Shown here: one piece after another, positions 50,688 through 59,669 of the stretch
How positions within the stretch are numbered: position 1 is the first letter of the stretch
Layout of the letters: the number at the start of each line of letters is the position of its first letter
Assembly (NCBI GenBank): GCA_963794215.1
Contig: CAWCCQ010000008.1
Location: 186,001-250,000, forward strand
DNA from: DATKRB01 sp963794215
GTDB lineage: Bacteria > Actinomycetota > Acidimicrobiia > Acidimicrobiales > RAAP-2
Reading direction: 5' to 3'
Length of the DNA stretch: 64,000 bases
Translations under genes and position numbers: made by a program
The notes under the pieces: generated by a model
The model's input: only the letters and a program-made list of their open reading frames with translations
What the model was told of the DNA's origin: nothing
Database searches by the model: none

Positions 50688-52503
50688 ATGGCCGACTACG
50701 AGTCCCATCAGTACGACGTCATCGTGATCGGCGCCGGAGGCGCCGGCCTGCGGGCCGCGATCGAGGCCAAGCAGCGTGGGCTGCGCACCGCGTTGGTATG
50801 CAAGTCGCTGCTCGGCAAGGCACACACGGTCATGGCCGAAGGCGGCGTCGCGGCGGCGATGGGGAACGTCTACTCCGAGGACAACTGGCAGGTGCATTTC
50901 CGCGACACCATGCCGCGGCGGCAAGATGCTCAACAACTGGCGGATGGCCCAGCTCCACGCCCAAGAGGCGCCCGAGCGGGTGCACGAGCTCGAGGCGTGG
51001 GGAGCGCTGTTCGACCGGACCAAGGACGGGCGGATCACCCAGCGGGACTTCGGGGGCCACCGCTTCGCCCGCCTGGCCCACGTCGGAGACAGGACCGGGC
51101 TCGAGCTCATCCGAACGCTCCAGCAAAAGGCCGTGTCGATGGACATCGACGTGTTCATGGAGTGCAAGGTGCTCCGGCTCCTGACCGACAGCGAGGGACG
51201 GGTGAGCGGCGCGGTCGGCTACTGGCGTCCGACCGGCGAGTTCGTGACCTTCATCGCCAAGGCGGTGGTCCTCGCCACCGGCTCGATCGGCAAGAGCTGG
51301 ATGTACACCTCCAACTCGTGGGAGTCGACCGGTGACGGGCATGCGATGGCCATCTGGGCCGGAGCGGACGTGATCGAGATGGAGGCCGTCCAGTTCCATC
51401 CAACCGGCATGGTGTGGCCCTTGTCGGTCCGCGGCCTGCTCGTCACCGAGGGGGTCCGGGGCGACGGTGGTGCCCTGCGCAACAGCGAGGGCAAGCGCTT
51501 TATGTTCGACTACGTCGCCCCGATGTTCCGGGCCGAGACGGCGGAGACCGAGGAAGAGGCCGATCGGTGGTACGACGACCACGCCAACAACCGGAGGACC
51601 CCAGACCTGTTGCCCCGTGACGAGGTCGCCCGGGCCATCAACAGCGAGGTGAAGGCCGGACGCGGGAGTCCCCATGGGGGGGTGTTCCTCGATATCGCGT
51701 CGCGGCGCTCGGCCGAGTACATCCGGCGGCGGCTTCCCTCCATGTACCACCAGTTCATGGAGCTGGCCGGCGTCGACATCACCGCGGAGGCCATGGAGGT
51801 CGGTCCGACCTGTCACTACATGATGGGCGGCGTCCGGGTCGACGCCGAGACCGAGGCGGCCACCGTGCCCGGGCTCTTCGCCGCCGGCGAGGTAGCCGGC
51901 GGCATGCATGGGGCGAACCGGCTCGGTGGGAACTCGCTTTCGGACCTGCTCGTCTTTGGTCGGCGCGCCGGCCTGGGGGCGGCCGACTTCGCCGAAGGGT
52001 GGTCAGGGGCGCCCGCCGTCGATCGGGCCGAGGTGGACGCCATCGTGGCGGACGCATTGGCGCCGTTCGACCGGGGGGGCGGCGAGAACCCCTACGAAGT
52101 CCAGCACTCGCTGCAGGAGACCATGCAGGCGCTCGTCGGGATCATCCGCACCGGTCCCGAGCTCGAGGAGGCCCTGGTGAAGCTCGAGGAGCTGAAGGAG
52201 CGGGCCGGGAAGGTCGCGGTGAGCGGGGGTCGGGCCTACAACCCGGGGTGGAACCTGGCCACGGATCTCCCTTCCATGCTGACCGTGGCCACCGCCGTGG
52301 CCCAGGGCGCACTCCACCGGCGCGAGAGCCGGGGCGGTCACACCCGCGAGGACTTCCCGAACGCTGACCCCGAATTCGGGAAGGTGAACCTAGTGCAGCG
52401 TCAGACCGGGGAGCGAGGCATGAACGCCCCGATCTCCGTCACCCCCGAGGCTCTGCCGGTCATGCCGGAGGAGCTGCAGTCGCTCTTCGAGGAGGCACAC
52501 TGA
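50688..52503 (+). CDS. sdhA: Succinate dehydrogenase flavoprotein subunit, one frameshift
   Basis: Flavoprotein that oxidises succinate to fumarate. From ATG 50688: YDVIVIGAGGAGLRAAIEAK (FAD), AHTVMAEGGVAAAMGNVYSE with the His that carries covalent FAD, then DNWQVHFRDTM. One extra C at ~50911-50920 (ATGCCGCGGCGG, expected ATGCGCGGCGG) shifts the frame; the next frame continues RGGKMLNNWRMAQLHAQEAP and runs intact through AVQFHPTGMVWPLSVRGLLV, TCHYMMGGVRVD and GANRLGGNSLSDLLVFGRRA to the stop. About 605 residues once repaired. Because a dead sdhA next to intact sdhB and sdhC is implausible, a sequence error is the likely cause. The stop overlaps the sdhB ATG. Confidence 0.9.
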
Positions 52504-53339
52504 TGGACAGCACGCTGACCGACAGCACGCAGGCCGAGGGCACGCAGCTCGATGGCAGCCCGACCGAAAAGGTCACCATGCGGATCTGGCGGGGCGATCC
52601 CTCCGGTGGCGACTTCGAGGACTACGTGCTTCCGTCCCAAGAAGGCGAGGTGGTGCTCGACGTCATCCACCGCGTCCAAGCCACCAGTGCCCCGGATCTG
52701 GCCTGCCGCTGGAACTGCAAGGCGGGAAAGTGCGGATCGTGCTCGGCTGAGATCAACGGCAAGCCCAGACTCATGTGCATGACCCGCATGGACCAGCTGC
52801 CCGAGGGTCCGGTGACCGTTGCCCCGATGCGGACGTTCCCCATCATCAGGGACCTCGTCACCGATGTGAGCTTCAACTACGAGCGGGCCAAAGAGGTGCC
52901 CGCCTTCAAGCCCGCGCCGCCGCCTCCCGGTGGGTACCGCATGCAGCAGGTCGACATCGAGCGGGGCCAGGAGTTCCGCAAGTGCATCGAGTGCTTCATG
53001 TGCCAGGACGTGTGCCACGTCATCCGCGACCACGAGGAGAACAAGGCTGCGTATGCCGGGCCCCGGTTCTTCATTCGCTACGCCGAGCTCGAGATGCACC
53101 CGCTCGACACCAACGATCGGCGTGAGCTCGTACGCGAGCGCGGCGGGCTTGGATTGTGCAACATCACCAAGTGCTGCACCGAGGTCTGCCCGGAGCACAT
53201 CAAGATCACCGACAACGGCATCATCCCGCTCAAGGAGCGAGTAGTCGACGCGGCCTACGACCCGGTGGGCTGGTTGGGCCGCACCATCCTTCGTCGCCAC
53301 AAGGCGTCGGCCGAGGAGGCTGCGGCCGACGTCCCGTAG
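52503..53339 (+). CDS. sdhB: Succinate dehydrogenase iron-sulfur subunit
   Basis: 278 residues, intact. It passes electrons from FAD to the quinone. The [2Fe-2S] ligands are in CRWNCKAGKCGSCSAEINGK with the fourth Cys in PRLMCMTR. The [4Fe-4S] and [3Fe-4S] ligands are in CIECFMCQDVCHVIRD and CNITKCCTEVCPEHIK. A ~20-residue Thr/Asp-rich N-terminus precedes the usual MRIWRGDPSGGDFEDY. ATG 52503 overlaps the sdhA stop (TGATG), so translation is coupled. Confidence 0.95.
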   Translation: MDSTLTDSTQAEGTQLDGSPTEKVTMRIWRGDPSGGDFEDYVLPSQEGEVVLDVIHRVQATSAPDLACRWNCKAGKCGSCSAEINGKPRLMCMTRMDQLPEGPVTVAPMRTFPIIRDLVTDVSFNYERAKEVPAFKPAPPPPGGYRMQQVDIERGQEFRKCIECFMCQDVCHVIRDHEENKAAYAGPRFFIRYAELEMHPLDTNDRRELVRERGGLGLCNITKCCTEVCPEHIKITDNGIIPLKERVVDAAYDPVGWLGRTILRRHKASAEEAAADVP

Positions 53340-53354
53340 CTCGGGCGCCTCGAC

Positions 53355-53822
53355 GTGCCCCGGTTCCTCTCACCTGACTGGGTGGGCGCCTTCAACGATG
53401 CGCTTGAGGGCGCGGCGCTGGACCCGCTGGTCCCGAACGTCGCCGACGGCACCCTTCGGGTCGCCCAGGTGGTGATCGACCCGCCCGGCGACCTCCTCGC
53501 ACTCATGGGTGTGCCCGGGATCGAGTCCCAGGGCGCTGTGCGCCGGTCCGTCCGCACGGTGCTGACCGTCGACGGGGGCCGCCTGCACCTCGCGCACCAG
53601 GCCCCAGAGCACCCCGATGGGTCGAGCGAGGCCGACGTGTCAGTGGTGATCTCCTACCCCGACGCGGTCGCGCTGTCGCGCGGCGAACTCGATCCCGTCG
53701 ACGCCCTCGGCGCCGGTCGGGTGCAGATCCGCGGGAACCTCGCCGCCCTCGTGGCCAGCCAGTCGCTGCTGGCCAGCGCCGCCGGCCGGCTCGAGGGACT
53801 GCACGCCGCCACCACGTACTGA
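53355..53822 (+). CDS. SCP2 sterol-transfer-like protein
   Basis: 155 residues from GTG 53355, 15 bases after sdhB. The pattern FLSPDWVGAFNDALEGA followed by RVAQVVIDPPG, VRTVLTVDGGRLHLAHQAPE, ADVSVVISYPDAVALSRGEL and GRVQIRGNLAALVASQSLLA fits the SCP2 lipid-binding fold, including the typical final helix after GNL. It probably binds a lipid or acyl-CoA. Co-transcription with sdh is likely from spacing, but a functional link is not shown. Confidence 0.7.
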   Translation: MPRFLSPDWVGAFNDALEGAALDPLVPNVADGTLRVAQVVIDPPGDLLALMGVPGIESQGAVRRSVRTVLTVDGGRLHLAHQAPEHPDGSSEADVSVVISYPDAVALSRGELDPVDALGAGRVQIRGNLAALVASQSLLASAAGRLEGLHAATTY

Positions 53823-53893
53823 ACCGCTCAGCCACTCAGCGATCTCGGGGCGCCGGGCGCGGTGCCGCCCGAGCGTCCAACCGGGCTCGGGGC

Positions 53894-53928
53894 TAGTCTC
53901 GACGAACGATCCGCCAGGGGGCGGATCG
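53894..53928 (+). promoter_or_regulatory. Promoter -10 and 5'-terminal stem-loop
   Basis: TAGTCT (53894-53899) would start RNA about base 53907, exactly where CGATCCGCC (53907-53915), loop AGGG, GGCGGATCG (53920-53928) forms a perfect 9-bp hairpin. The small gene at 53951 follows after GAGAGGGGAGG. The mRNA would thus begin with a stable hairpin. Confidence 0.5.
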
Positions 53929-53950
53929 AATCTCCGAGAGGGGAGGCCGA

Positions 53951-54163
53951 GTGAGGCAGCCGATGGACGACCACTTCTTGCTGAAGTACCGCGAGCTCCT
54001 CGACGCGGAAGACGCCGCGTTCGATGAGCTCGAGCACGCGTGCGAGGAGGGTGACCGCGCTCACTTCGACGAAGAGATGACACTCTGGCAAGACACGGTC
54101 GGTCGGAAGCTGGCGTTCCTACACCACGCCGGGATCGAGGTGGTGCTTCCTCTCTCGACCTGA
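53951..54163 (+). CDS. Conserved small acidic protein
   Basis: 70 residues from GTG 53951 (strong GGGGAGG upstream) or ATG 53963. It is helical and acidic: MDDHFLLKYRELLDAEDAAF then DELEHACEEGDRAHFDEEMT and a His/hydrophobic end (LAFLHHAGIEVVLPLST). No family recognised. It has its own promoter with a 5' hairpin and ends 9 bases from the convergent mdh stop. Confidence 0.6.
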   Translation: MRQPMDDHFLLKYRELLDAEDAAFDELEHACEEGDRAHFDEEMTLWQDTVGRKLAFLHHAGIEVVLPLST

Positions 54164-54172
54164 CTCAGGGGG

Positions 54173-55171
54173 TCAGCCGAGCAGGCCCAGTTTCTCCACC
54201 TCCGCCCGCTCCTCGAGAAGCTCCCCAGTGGTGGCCGCGATCCGCTCGGCGGCGAACTCGTCGTGGACAAAACCGTCGGCAACCGACCAACCGCCCTGAC
54301 CGTCGGCCAGCACGGGGAAGCCGAACTGCAGCCCTTCGGGGGTGCCATACTGCCCGGCGCTGGCCACCGCCACCGACACGCACGAGCCCGTTGCCGTCGA
54401 CGTGCGAAGGCCGACGACGGTGTCGATCGCGGCGTTGGCGGCCGAGGCGGCCGACGATGCTCCCCGAGCGTCGATGATGGCCGCACCCCGCTTTTGGACG
54501 GTCGAGATGAAGTCACCCCGAAGCCATGCGTGGTCAGCAATCACGTCGGGGACCGGCGTACCGTCGATCCGCGCATTCGCGAAATCGGGGAACTGGGTGG
54601 CCGAGTGGTTGCCCCAGATCGCGACGTTGGTCACCGAGGACACCGGCACGCCGGCCTTCTTCGCCAGCTGGGACGTCGCCCGGTTCTGGTCGAGGCGGGT
54701 CATTGCGAACCAGCGATCGGCCGGGACCTCCGGCGCGTTGGAGCGAGCGATCAAGCAATTGGTGTTGCAGGGATTTCCGACCACCAACACCCGCACGTCG
54801 GAAGCAGCGTTCTCGGCGATCGCCCGCCCCTGCGGCTTGAAGATCCCGCCGTTGATGCTCAGCAGGTCACCTCGTTCCATGCCCGCCTTGCGGGGAACCG
54901 ATCCGACCAGGAGCGCCCACGAGGTTCCGTCGAACGCGGTCTTGAGATCCGACGTCGCCACGACGTCGTCGAGCAGCGGGAACGCGCAGTCGTCGAGCTC
55001 CATCACCACGCCCTCGAGCGCCTTGAGCGCCGGCTCGATCTCGAGCAGGCGCAGGACCACTGGTTGATCGGGACCGAGCAGCTGGCCCGAGGCAATCCGG
55101 AACAGCAGCGAATAGCCGATTTGGCCGGCAGCGCCGGTCACGGTGACGTGGACTGGAGTAGTCGGAGCCAT
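54173..55171 (-). CDS. mdh: Malate dehydrogenase
   Basis: 332 residues, intact. NAD-dependent oxidation of malate to oxaloacetate. N-terminal VTVTGAAGQIGYSLLFRIAS binds NAD; VGSVPRKAGMERGDLLSING carries substrate-binding Arg residues; VLVVGNPCNTNCLIA and MTRLDQNRA hold the Asn, Asp and Arg of the active site; the proton-relay His is in VAIWGNHSATQFPDF. This is the cytosolic-type MDH common in actinobacteria. ATG 55171. Confidence 0.95.
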   Translation of the reverse strand: MAPTTPVHVTVTGAAGQIGYSLLFRIASGQLLGPDQPVVLRLLEIEPALKALEGVVMELDDCAFPLLDDVVATSDLKTAFDGTSWALLVGSVPRKAGMERGDLLSINGGIFKPQGRAIAENAASDVRVLVVGNPCNTNCLIARSNAPEVPADRWFAMTRLDQNRATSQLAKKAGVPVSSVTNVAIWGNHSATQFPDFANARIDGTPVPDVIADHAWLRGDFISTVQKRGAAIIDARGASSAASAANAAIDTVVGLRTSTATGSCVSVAVASAGQYGTPEGLQFGFPVLADGQGGWSVADGFVHDEFAAERIAATTGELLEERAEVEKLGLLG

Positions 55172-55268
55172 ATGCGGAGGCTACCGGGGCGCCGGCGCAA
55201 CGGTCGAACCGAGCCCCGGACCGGCTTCGGCCACGCGCCGGGGCAACGCGGCTTCAGCAAGCGCCGCG

Positions 55269-56144
55269 TCAACCCGTGGCGCGCAGCGTCGGGCCCAGGT
55301 CGAGTGCCTCGTAGATGTCCCTCGTCGCCCTGGACTGGTTCAGGGTGTAGAAGTGCAGCCCGGGGGCCCCGGCGGCAATGAGCTGGCGGCACAGCTCGGT
55401 GGCGATGGCCACGCCCTCGGTCCGCACGCCCTCGGGGCCGCCGGTCGAGGCAGCAACGAGCCGGGCCACCATCCACTCGGGCACGGGGGCGCCCATCGTG
55501 GCCATTCGGTCGATGGAGCTCAACGACGTCACCGGCATGATCCCGGGGAGGACCGGCTTGGTCACCCCGCGGGTCGCCAGGTCGGCGACCAAGGACTCGT
55601 ACTCTTCGGCCCCAAAGAAGAACTGGGTGCACGCGAAGTCGGCCATCTCCAGCTTCGCCGCCAAGTAGTCGCGGTCGGCGGCCATGCTCGTCGACGACGG
55701 GTGGCCGGCGGGGTGGGCGGCGACGCCGATCGAGAAGCCGCCGATGGCGCGAGCCAGCGCCACGAGCTCGATCGCGTGGCGCAGCTCTCCAGCCGGGTGC
55801 GACGGATCGAGCGGCTCGTCGCCCCCGAGGGCCATCAGGTTCTCGACCCCCGCCCGGCGGTAGCTCACGAGAATCTCGGCGAGCTCGAGCCGGCTGTGGG
55901 CGACGCAGACCAGATGGGCCATCGGGGTGAGCGCAGTCGTGTGGAGAACGCCGGACACCAGGTCGAACGTGCGCCGACGCGACTCGCTCCCGCCCCGATA
56001 GGTCACCGACACGAACGACGGGGCCAACGGCTCGAGCTCACGCAGCGAGCGCGACAAGCGGTTCAACTCTGCATCGTTTTTCGGGGGGAAGAACTCGAAC
56101 GAGTACGTCGGTCCGTTCGCCAACAGGTCGGCGATCCGCGTCAC
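55269..56144 (-). CDS. metF: 5,10-methylenetetrahydrofolate reductase
   Basis: 291 residues, intact TIM-barrel flavoprotein that makes 5-methyl-THF for methionine synthesis. Signature pieces: TYSFEFFPPKNDAELNRLSR (catalytic Glu), FVSVTYRGGSESRR, MAHLVCVAHSR, NLMALGGDEP, FSIGVAAHPAGHPSS, YLAAKLEMADFACTQFFFGA and PGIMPVTS. ATG or GTG near 56144 begins MTRIADLLANGPTYSF. It is about 100 bases downstream of nothing else on its strand except the cupin gene and lies upstream of mdh. Confidence 0.93.
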   Translation of the reverse strand: MTRIADLLANGPTYSFEFFPPKNDAELNRLSRSLRELEPLAPSFVSVTYRGGSESRRRTFDLVSGVLHTTALTPMAHLVCVAHSRLELAEILVSYRRAGVENLMALGGDEPLDPSHPAGELRHAIELVALARAIGGFSIGVAAHPAGHPSSTSMAADRDYLAAKLEMADFACTQFFFGAEEYESLVADLATRGVTKPVLPGIMPVTSLSSIDRMATMGAPVPEWMVARLVAASTGGPEGVRTEGVAIATELCRQLIAAGAPGLHFYTLNQSRATRDIYEALDLGPTLRATG

Positions 56145-56207
56145 GACGCCAGAGCGTACTCCGCGCCCTGCCCAGTGGTCATGGGCCGGCGCCAGGGCCG
56201 GTGTGGA

Positions 56208-56576
56208 TCAGGCCCGGCCGAAGTCGTCCTCCAGGCGGACAATGTCGTCCTCACCAAAGTAGTCCCCGTGCTGGACCTCGACGAAGACCAGGTCACCGGG
56301 CCCGACGCTCTCGATGCGGTGGGCTGACCCGGCGGCGATGTCCACCGCGTCCGCTGGGCCGAGCCGGCGCTGCTCTCCGTCGATGGTGACTAGCGCGCTG
56401 CCCTCCACCACGAACCAGTGCTCGGCTCGCCGAGCATGGCGCTGGTAGCTCAGCCGCTTGCCCGGGCGGACGACGATCCGCTTCACCTTGTGGTTGGTCG
56501 CCTGGTCGTCGAGCACCGTGTAGCTGCCCCATGGTCGCTCGTCGTGCTCACGCCCCTGCTCGGACTCTACGGTCAT
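56208..56576 (-). CDS. Cupin, mannose-6-phosphate isomerase type II-like
   Basis: 122-residue single cupin. RPWGSYTVLDDQATNHKVKR then IVVRPGKRLSYQRHARRAEH gives the metal-binding first cupin motif (His-x-His-like RHARRAEHW), and GPADAVDIAAGSAHRIES gives the second. It matches the isomerase part of bifunctional mannose-1-P guanylyltransferase/M6P isomerase proteins, alone. It may interconvert mannose- and fructose-6-phosphate or a related sugar. Lies 23 bases downstream of folD on the same strand. Confidence 0.8.
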   Translation of the reverse strand: MTVESEQGREHDERPWGSYTVLDDQATNHKVKRIVVRPGKRLSYQRHARRAEHWFVVEGSALVTIDGEQRRLGPADAVDIAAGSAHRIESVGPGDLVFVEVQHGDYFGEDDIVRLEDDFGRA

Positions 56577-56598
56577 GACCCGGTCCTCGTCGTGATCA

Positions 56599-57450
56599 TC
56601 AGGCTCGCTCGGCCGCCCGAACGGTGTTGCGCAATAGCATCGCGCGGGTCATCGGCCCCACCCCTCCGAGTCGCGGGGTGATCCAGCCGGCGACCTCGGC
56701 CACGGACTCATCCACGTCGGAGAGGAGCTTGCGACCTTCCCAGCTGGTACCGGCCCCGACCACCGCCGCTCCGGGCCTCACCATGTCGGGCGTCACCAGT
56801 CCGGCCCTGCCCGCAGCGGCGATCACCACATCGCCGGTGTGGATGATGGCGGCCAGGTCGACAACGCCGGTGTGGACGACCGTGACCGCTGCGTTGCAGC
56901 CCGGACGCTTCATGGCGAGTAGGAGTGACAGGGGACGCCCGATGGTCAGGCCCCGGCCGATGATGACCACATGCCTCCCCTCGACGGGCACGTCGTAGGC
57001 GTGGAGCAGCTCGACGATGCCCGCTGGCGTGCAAGGCAACGGACCGGGCGCACCCATCACCAGCTTGCCCAGGTTGACTGGGTGCAGCCCGTCGACGTCC
57101 TTGTCGGGGTCCACCGCCAACAGCGCCCGCTCCTCGTGCAGGCCGGCCGGCAGGGGCAGCTGGACCAGGTAGGCGCTGATCGCCGGGTCCTGGTTGAACC
57201 GCTCGATGACCGCCTCCAACTCGAGTTGGGTGGCATCGGCCGGCAGATGCTCGTGCACCGAGGTGATCCCGACCTCCGCGCAGTCGGCGTGCTTCATCGC
57301 GACGTAGCGAGCGCTCGGCCCGTCGTCCCCGACCAGCACGGTGCCGAGCCCGACCCGCACGCCTTCCAGCCCGAGCCGGGCCACGCGCTCAGCCACCTCG
57401 CCGCGAATTTTGGCGGCGAGCATCTCGCCATCGAGAAGCACGGCCGCCAT
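56599..57450 (-). CDS. folD: Methylene-THF dehydrogenase / methenyl-THF cyclohydrolase
   Basis: 283 residues, intact bifunctional enzyme interconverting methylene-, methenyl- and 10-formyl-THF. VGDDGPSARYVAMKHADCAE has the catalytic Tyr and Lys; VQLPLPAGLHEERALLAVDP, DGLHPVNLGKLVMG, VIIGRGLTIGRPLSLLLAMK (NADP loop) and ITPRLGGVGPMTRAMLLRNT are all in place. ATG 57450 overlaps the purH stop (TGATG), so it is translated in the same operon and supplies 10-formyl-THF to PurH and PurN. Confidence 0.95.
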   Translation of the reverse strand: MAAVLLDGEMLAAKIRGEVAERVARLGLEGVRVGLGTVLVGDDGPSARYVAMKHADCAEVGITSVHEHLPADATQLELEAVIERFNQDPAISAYLVQLPLPAGLHEERALLAVDPDKDVDGLHPVNLGKLVMGAPGPLPCTPAGIVELLHAYDVPVEGRHVVIIGRGLTIGRPLSLLLAMKRPGCNAAVTVVHTGVVDLAAIIHTGDVVIAAAGRAGLVTPDMVRPGAAVVGAGTSWEGRKLLSDVDESVAEVAGWITPRLGGVGPMTRAMLLRNTVRAAERA

Positions 57451-58987
57451 CAGTGGCGGAAGTGGCGTTCGCCGGTGGTGACCATGGCGATACCTGCGGC
57501 GTCGGCGGCAGCGATGACGTCGGGGTCCCGAACCGAGCCTCCGGGCTGAACGACGGCCGTCACCCCAGCCCGGGCCAGCACCTCGAGCCCGTCGGGGAAC
57601 GGAAAGAAGGCGTCACTCGCCCCGGCCCCACCTTTGGCGCGCTCACCGGCCTTGGCGACCGCGATCTCCGCCGCCACCACTCGTGACTGCTGGCCCGCGC
57701 CCACCCCCACCGCTTGTCCCCCGTTGACCACCACCACCGAGTTGGAGCTAGTCCGCCCGCAGACCAACCAGGCCAGGGCCAGGTCGTCCCACTGGTCGTC
57801 GATGGGCGCCACCGAGGTCACCACCTGCCACCCCGAGCGGTCGGCCACGAAGCGGTCGGGCTCCTGGACCAACACGCTCGCCCCGGCCAGCCGCAGCTGG
57901 CGCTCGAGGGGCTCGGGCTCGGGCGCCGACAGCAGTCGAGTGGCTTTGCGCCGGGACGCTAGCTGGGCCAGTGCCTCAGGGTCGTAGTCGGGCGCCACGA
58001 TGACGTCGGCCTGGGGACCCCCGGCGATCGCCGCGGCCACCTCGGGGTCGACCGGGCCACCGATCGCGACGATCCCGCCAAAGGCGGACTGGACGTCACA
58101 GGCGAGGGCGCGCTCGTAGGCCTCGACCAGGGTGTCGGCGACCGCCACCCCACAGGGATTGGCGTGCTTGACGATGGCCACGGCGTAGGCGCCGAGCCCC
58201 GAGGCCCCCACCTCGTGGACCAGGCGCCAGGCGGCGTCGGCATCGAAGAGGTTGAGATAGGAGAGCTCCTTGCCACCGTGCTGAGACACCCGGTCCCACC
58301 ACGACTGCTTCCCAGCGACCCGGTAGCGCGCTCCGCCTGGTGCGGGTTCTCACCGTAGCGGAGCATCTGGGCGCGCACGAGGGTTAAGTGGATGGTGGCC
58401 GGCAAGACCGCGTCGATCGGCGACCTCTCGTCGGGCGCCGACATCCCGTCGAGCCATTCGACGATCGCCGCGTCGTACGTCGCCGTATGGGCAAAGGCGG
58501 CACACGCCAGTCGTTCACACGTCGTGTCCGACAACACGCCGCCCGCCCTGAGCTCACCGAGCACCGCCGGATAATCGGCGGGAGAGACCACGACGCCGAC
58601 GTGCTCGAAATTCTTGGCCGCGGAGCGCACCATCGTTGGTCCGCCGACGTCGATCAGCTCGACCGAGGGATCCGAGCTGAATGGGTACAGGTTGCACACC
58701 ACCAGGTCGATGAGGTCGATACCTTGGTCGCGCACGTCGGCGAGGTGCTCGGGCTTGGAACGGTCGGCCAGAATGCCGCCATGGATGCTCGGGTGCAGGG
58801 TCTTGACCCGACCGCCGAGCATCTCGGGAGACCCGGTCACCTCGGACACCTGTCGGTGCGCGATGCCGGCATCCCCCAAAGCGACGGCGGTGTTCCCGCT
58901 CGCCACCAGCTCCCAGCCGAGCCCCGACAGGCCGTGGGCGAGCTCGACGATCCCGGTCTTGTCGTAGACCGACAGCAACGCCCTCAC
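57450..58987 (-). CDS. purH: Bifunctional AICAR transformylase / IMP cyclohydrolase, one frameshift
   Basis: Last two steps of IMP synthesis. GTG 58987 (GTGA overlap with purN) begins RALLSVYDKTGIVELAHGLS; MLGGRVKTLHPSIHGGILAD and IDVGGPTMVRSAAKNF are the cyclohydrolase marks. At ~58325-58332 two surplus bases in a GCGCGC run break RYGENPHQAER from YRVAGKQSWWDRVSQHGGKE, after which LSYLNLFDADAAWRLV, VKHANPCGVAVADTLV, DAFFPFPDGLEVLARAG and VQPGGSVRD complete the transformylase. Full length once repaired (~511 residues). Because purH should be needed and neighbours are intact, a sequence error is likely. Confidence 0.9.
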
Positions 58988-59612
58988 GGCGCCGCCACCG
59001 CTCTCGGAATGCCGGCAACCTCTCCGGGCTGACGACCGGCAGCCAGGGCATCGACCGCGGCCAGCACCGTCGCCGGATACAGCCGGCGCTCGACAATCTT
59101 GATGCGCTCGTGCAAGGACGCCTCCGTATCGCCGGGTAGCACCGGCACCGACTCCTGGGCCAGCGTCGGCCCGCAGTCCACGGCGAGCGACGCCACGTGG
59201 ATCGTGCAACCCGTCTCAGCCACCCCTTGTGCCAGGGCATCCCGCACGGCGTGCCATCCGGGGAACGCCGGCAGAGCGCGGGGTGAGTATTGAGGATACG
59301 CCCGGGGTAGGCGGCGTGGAGGGGCTCGGCGACGATCGTGCCGAAACCCGCCATGGCGATCAAGTCCACCTGGTGGCCGAGCAGTACGGCGGTCAGGGCC
59401 TCGGTGTAAGCGACCCGGTCGAAGCTCGGCCCGAAGCCGCCCCATCGTCGACGGTCCACGAGCTCGACTGCTACCCCGTCGCCCCGAGCGATGTCGAGCG
59501 CGTCACAGGTGCGATCCGAGGCGACCAGACCGACCGGTACCCCCGCATCGAGCATCGCCCGCAGGATCGAACCACTCCCTGAGACGAGGACGGCCACGTT
59601 CACGGCTGTCAC
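58984..59612 (-). CDS. purN: Phosphoribosylglycinamide formyltransferase, one frameshift
   Basis: Formyl transfer from 10-formyl-THF to GAR. GTG 59612 starts AVNVAVLVSGSGSILRAMLD, then LIAMAGFGTIVAEPLHAAYP and GRILNTHPAL. One C missing at ~59270-59278 (CTC TGC against CTC CTG) breaks the frame; the other frame gives PAFPGWHAVRDALAQGV and GCTIHVASLAVDCGPTLAQE with the catalytic His and Asp, ending GIPRAVAAP at 58984. About 209 residues repaired. Overlaps purH, giving the operon purN-purH-folD. Confidence 0.88.
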
Positions 59613-59629
59613 GCTAGCAACGTGCGCCA

Positions 59630-59651
59630 GGCCCCGGGACGACCCGGGGCC
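59630..59651 (-). terminator. Hairpin between the GH43 gene and purN
   Basis: GGCCCCGGG (59630-59638), loop ACGA, CCCGGGGCC (59643-59651): perfect 9-bp stem about 20 bases past the GH43 stop on the minus strand and 18 bases before the purN start. It probably ends the GH43 message; it could also lie in the purN leader. No T-run. Confidence 0.55.
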
Positions 59652-59669
59652 GGTTGCACCGTCTCGGGA

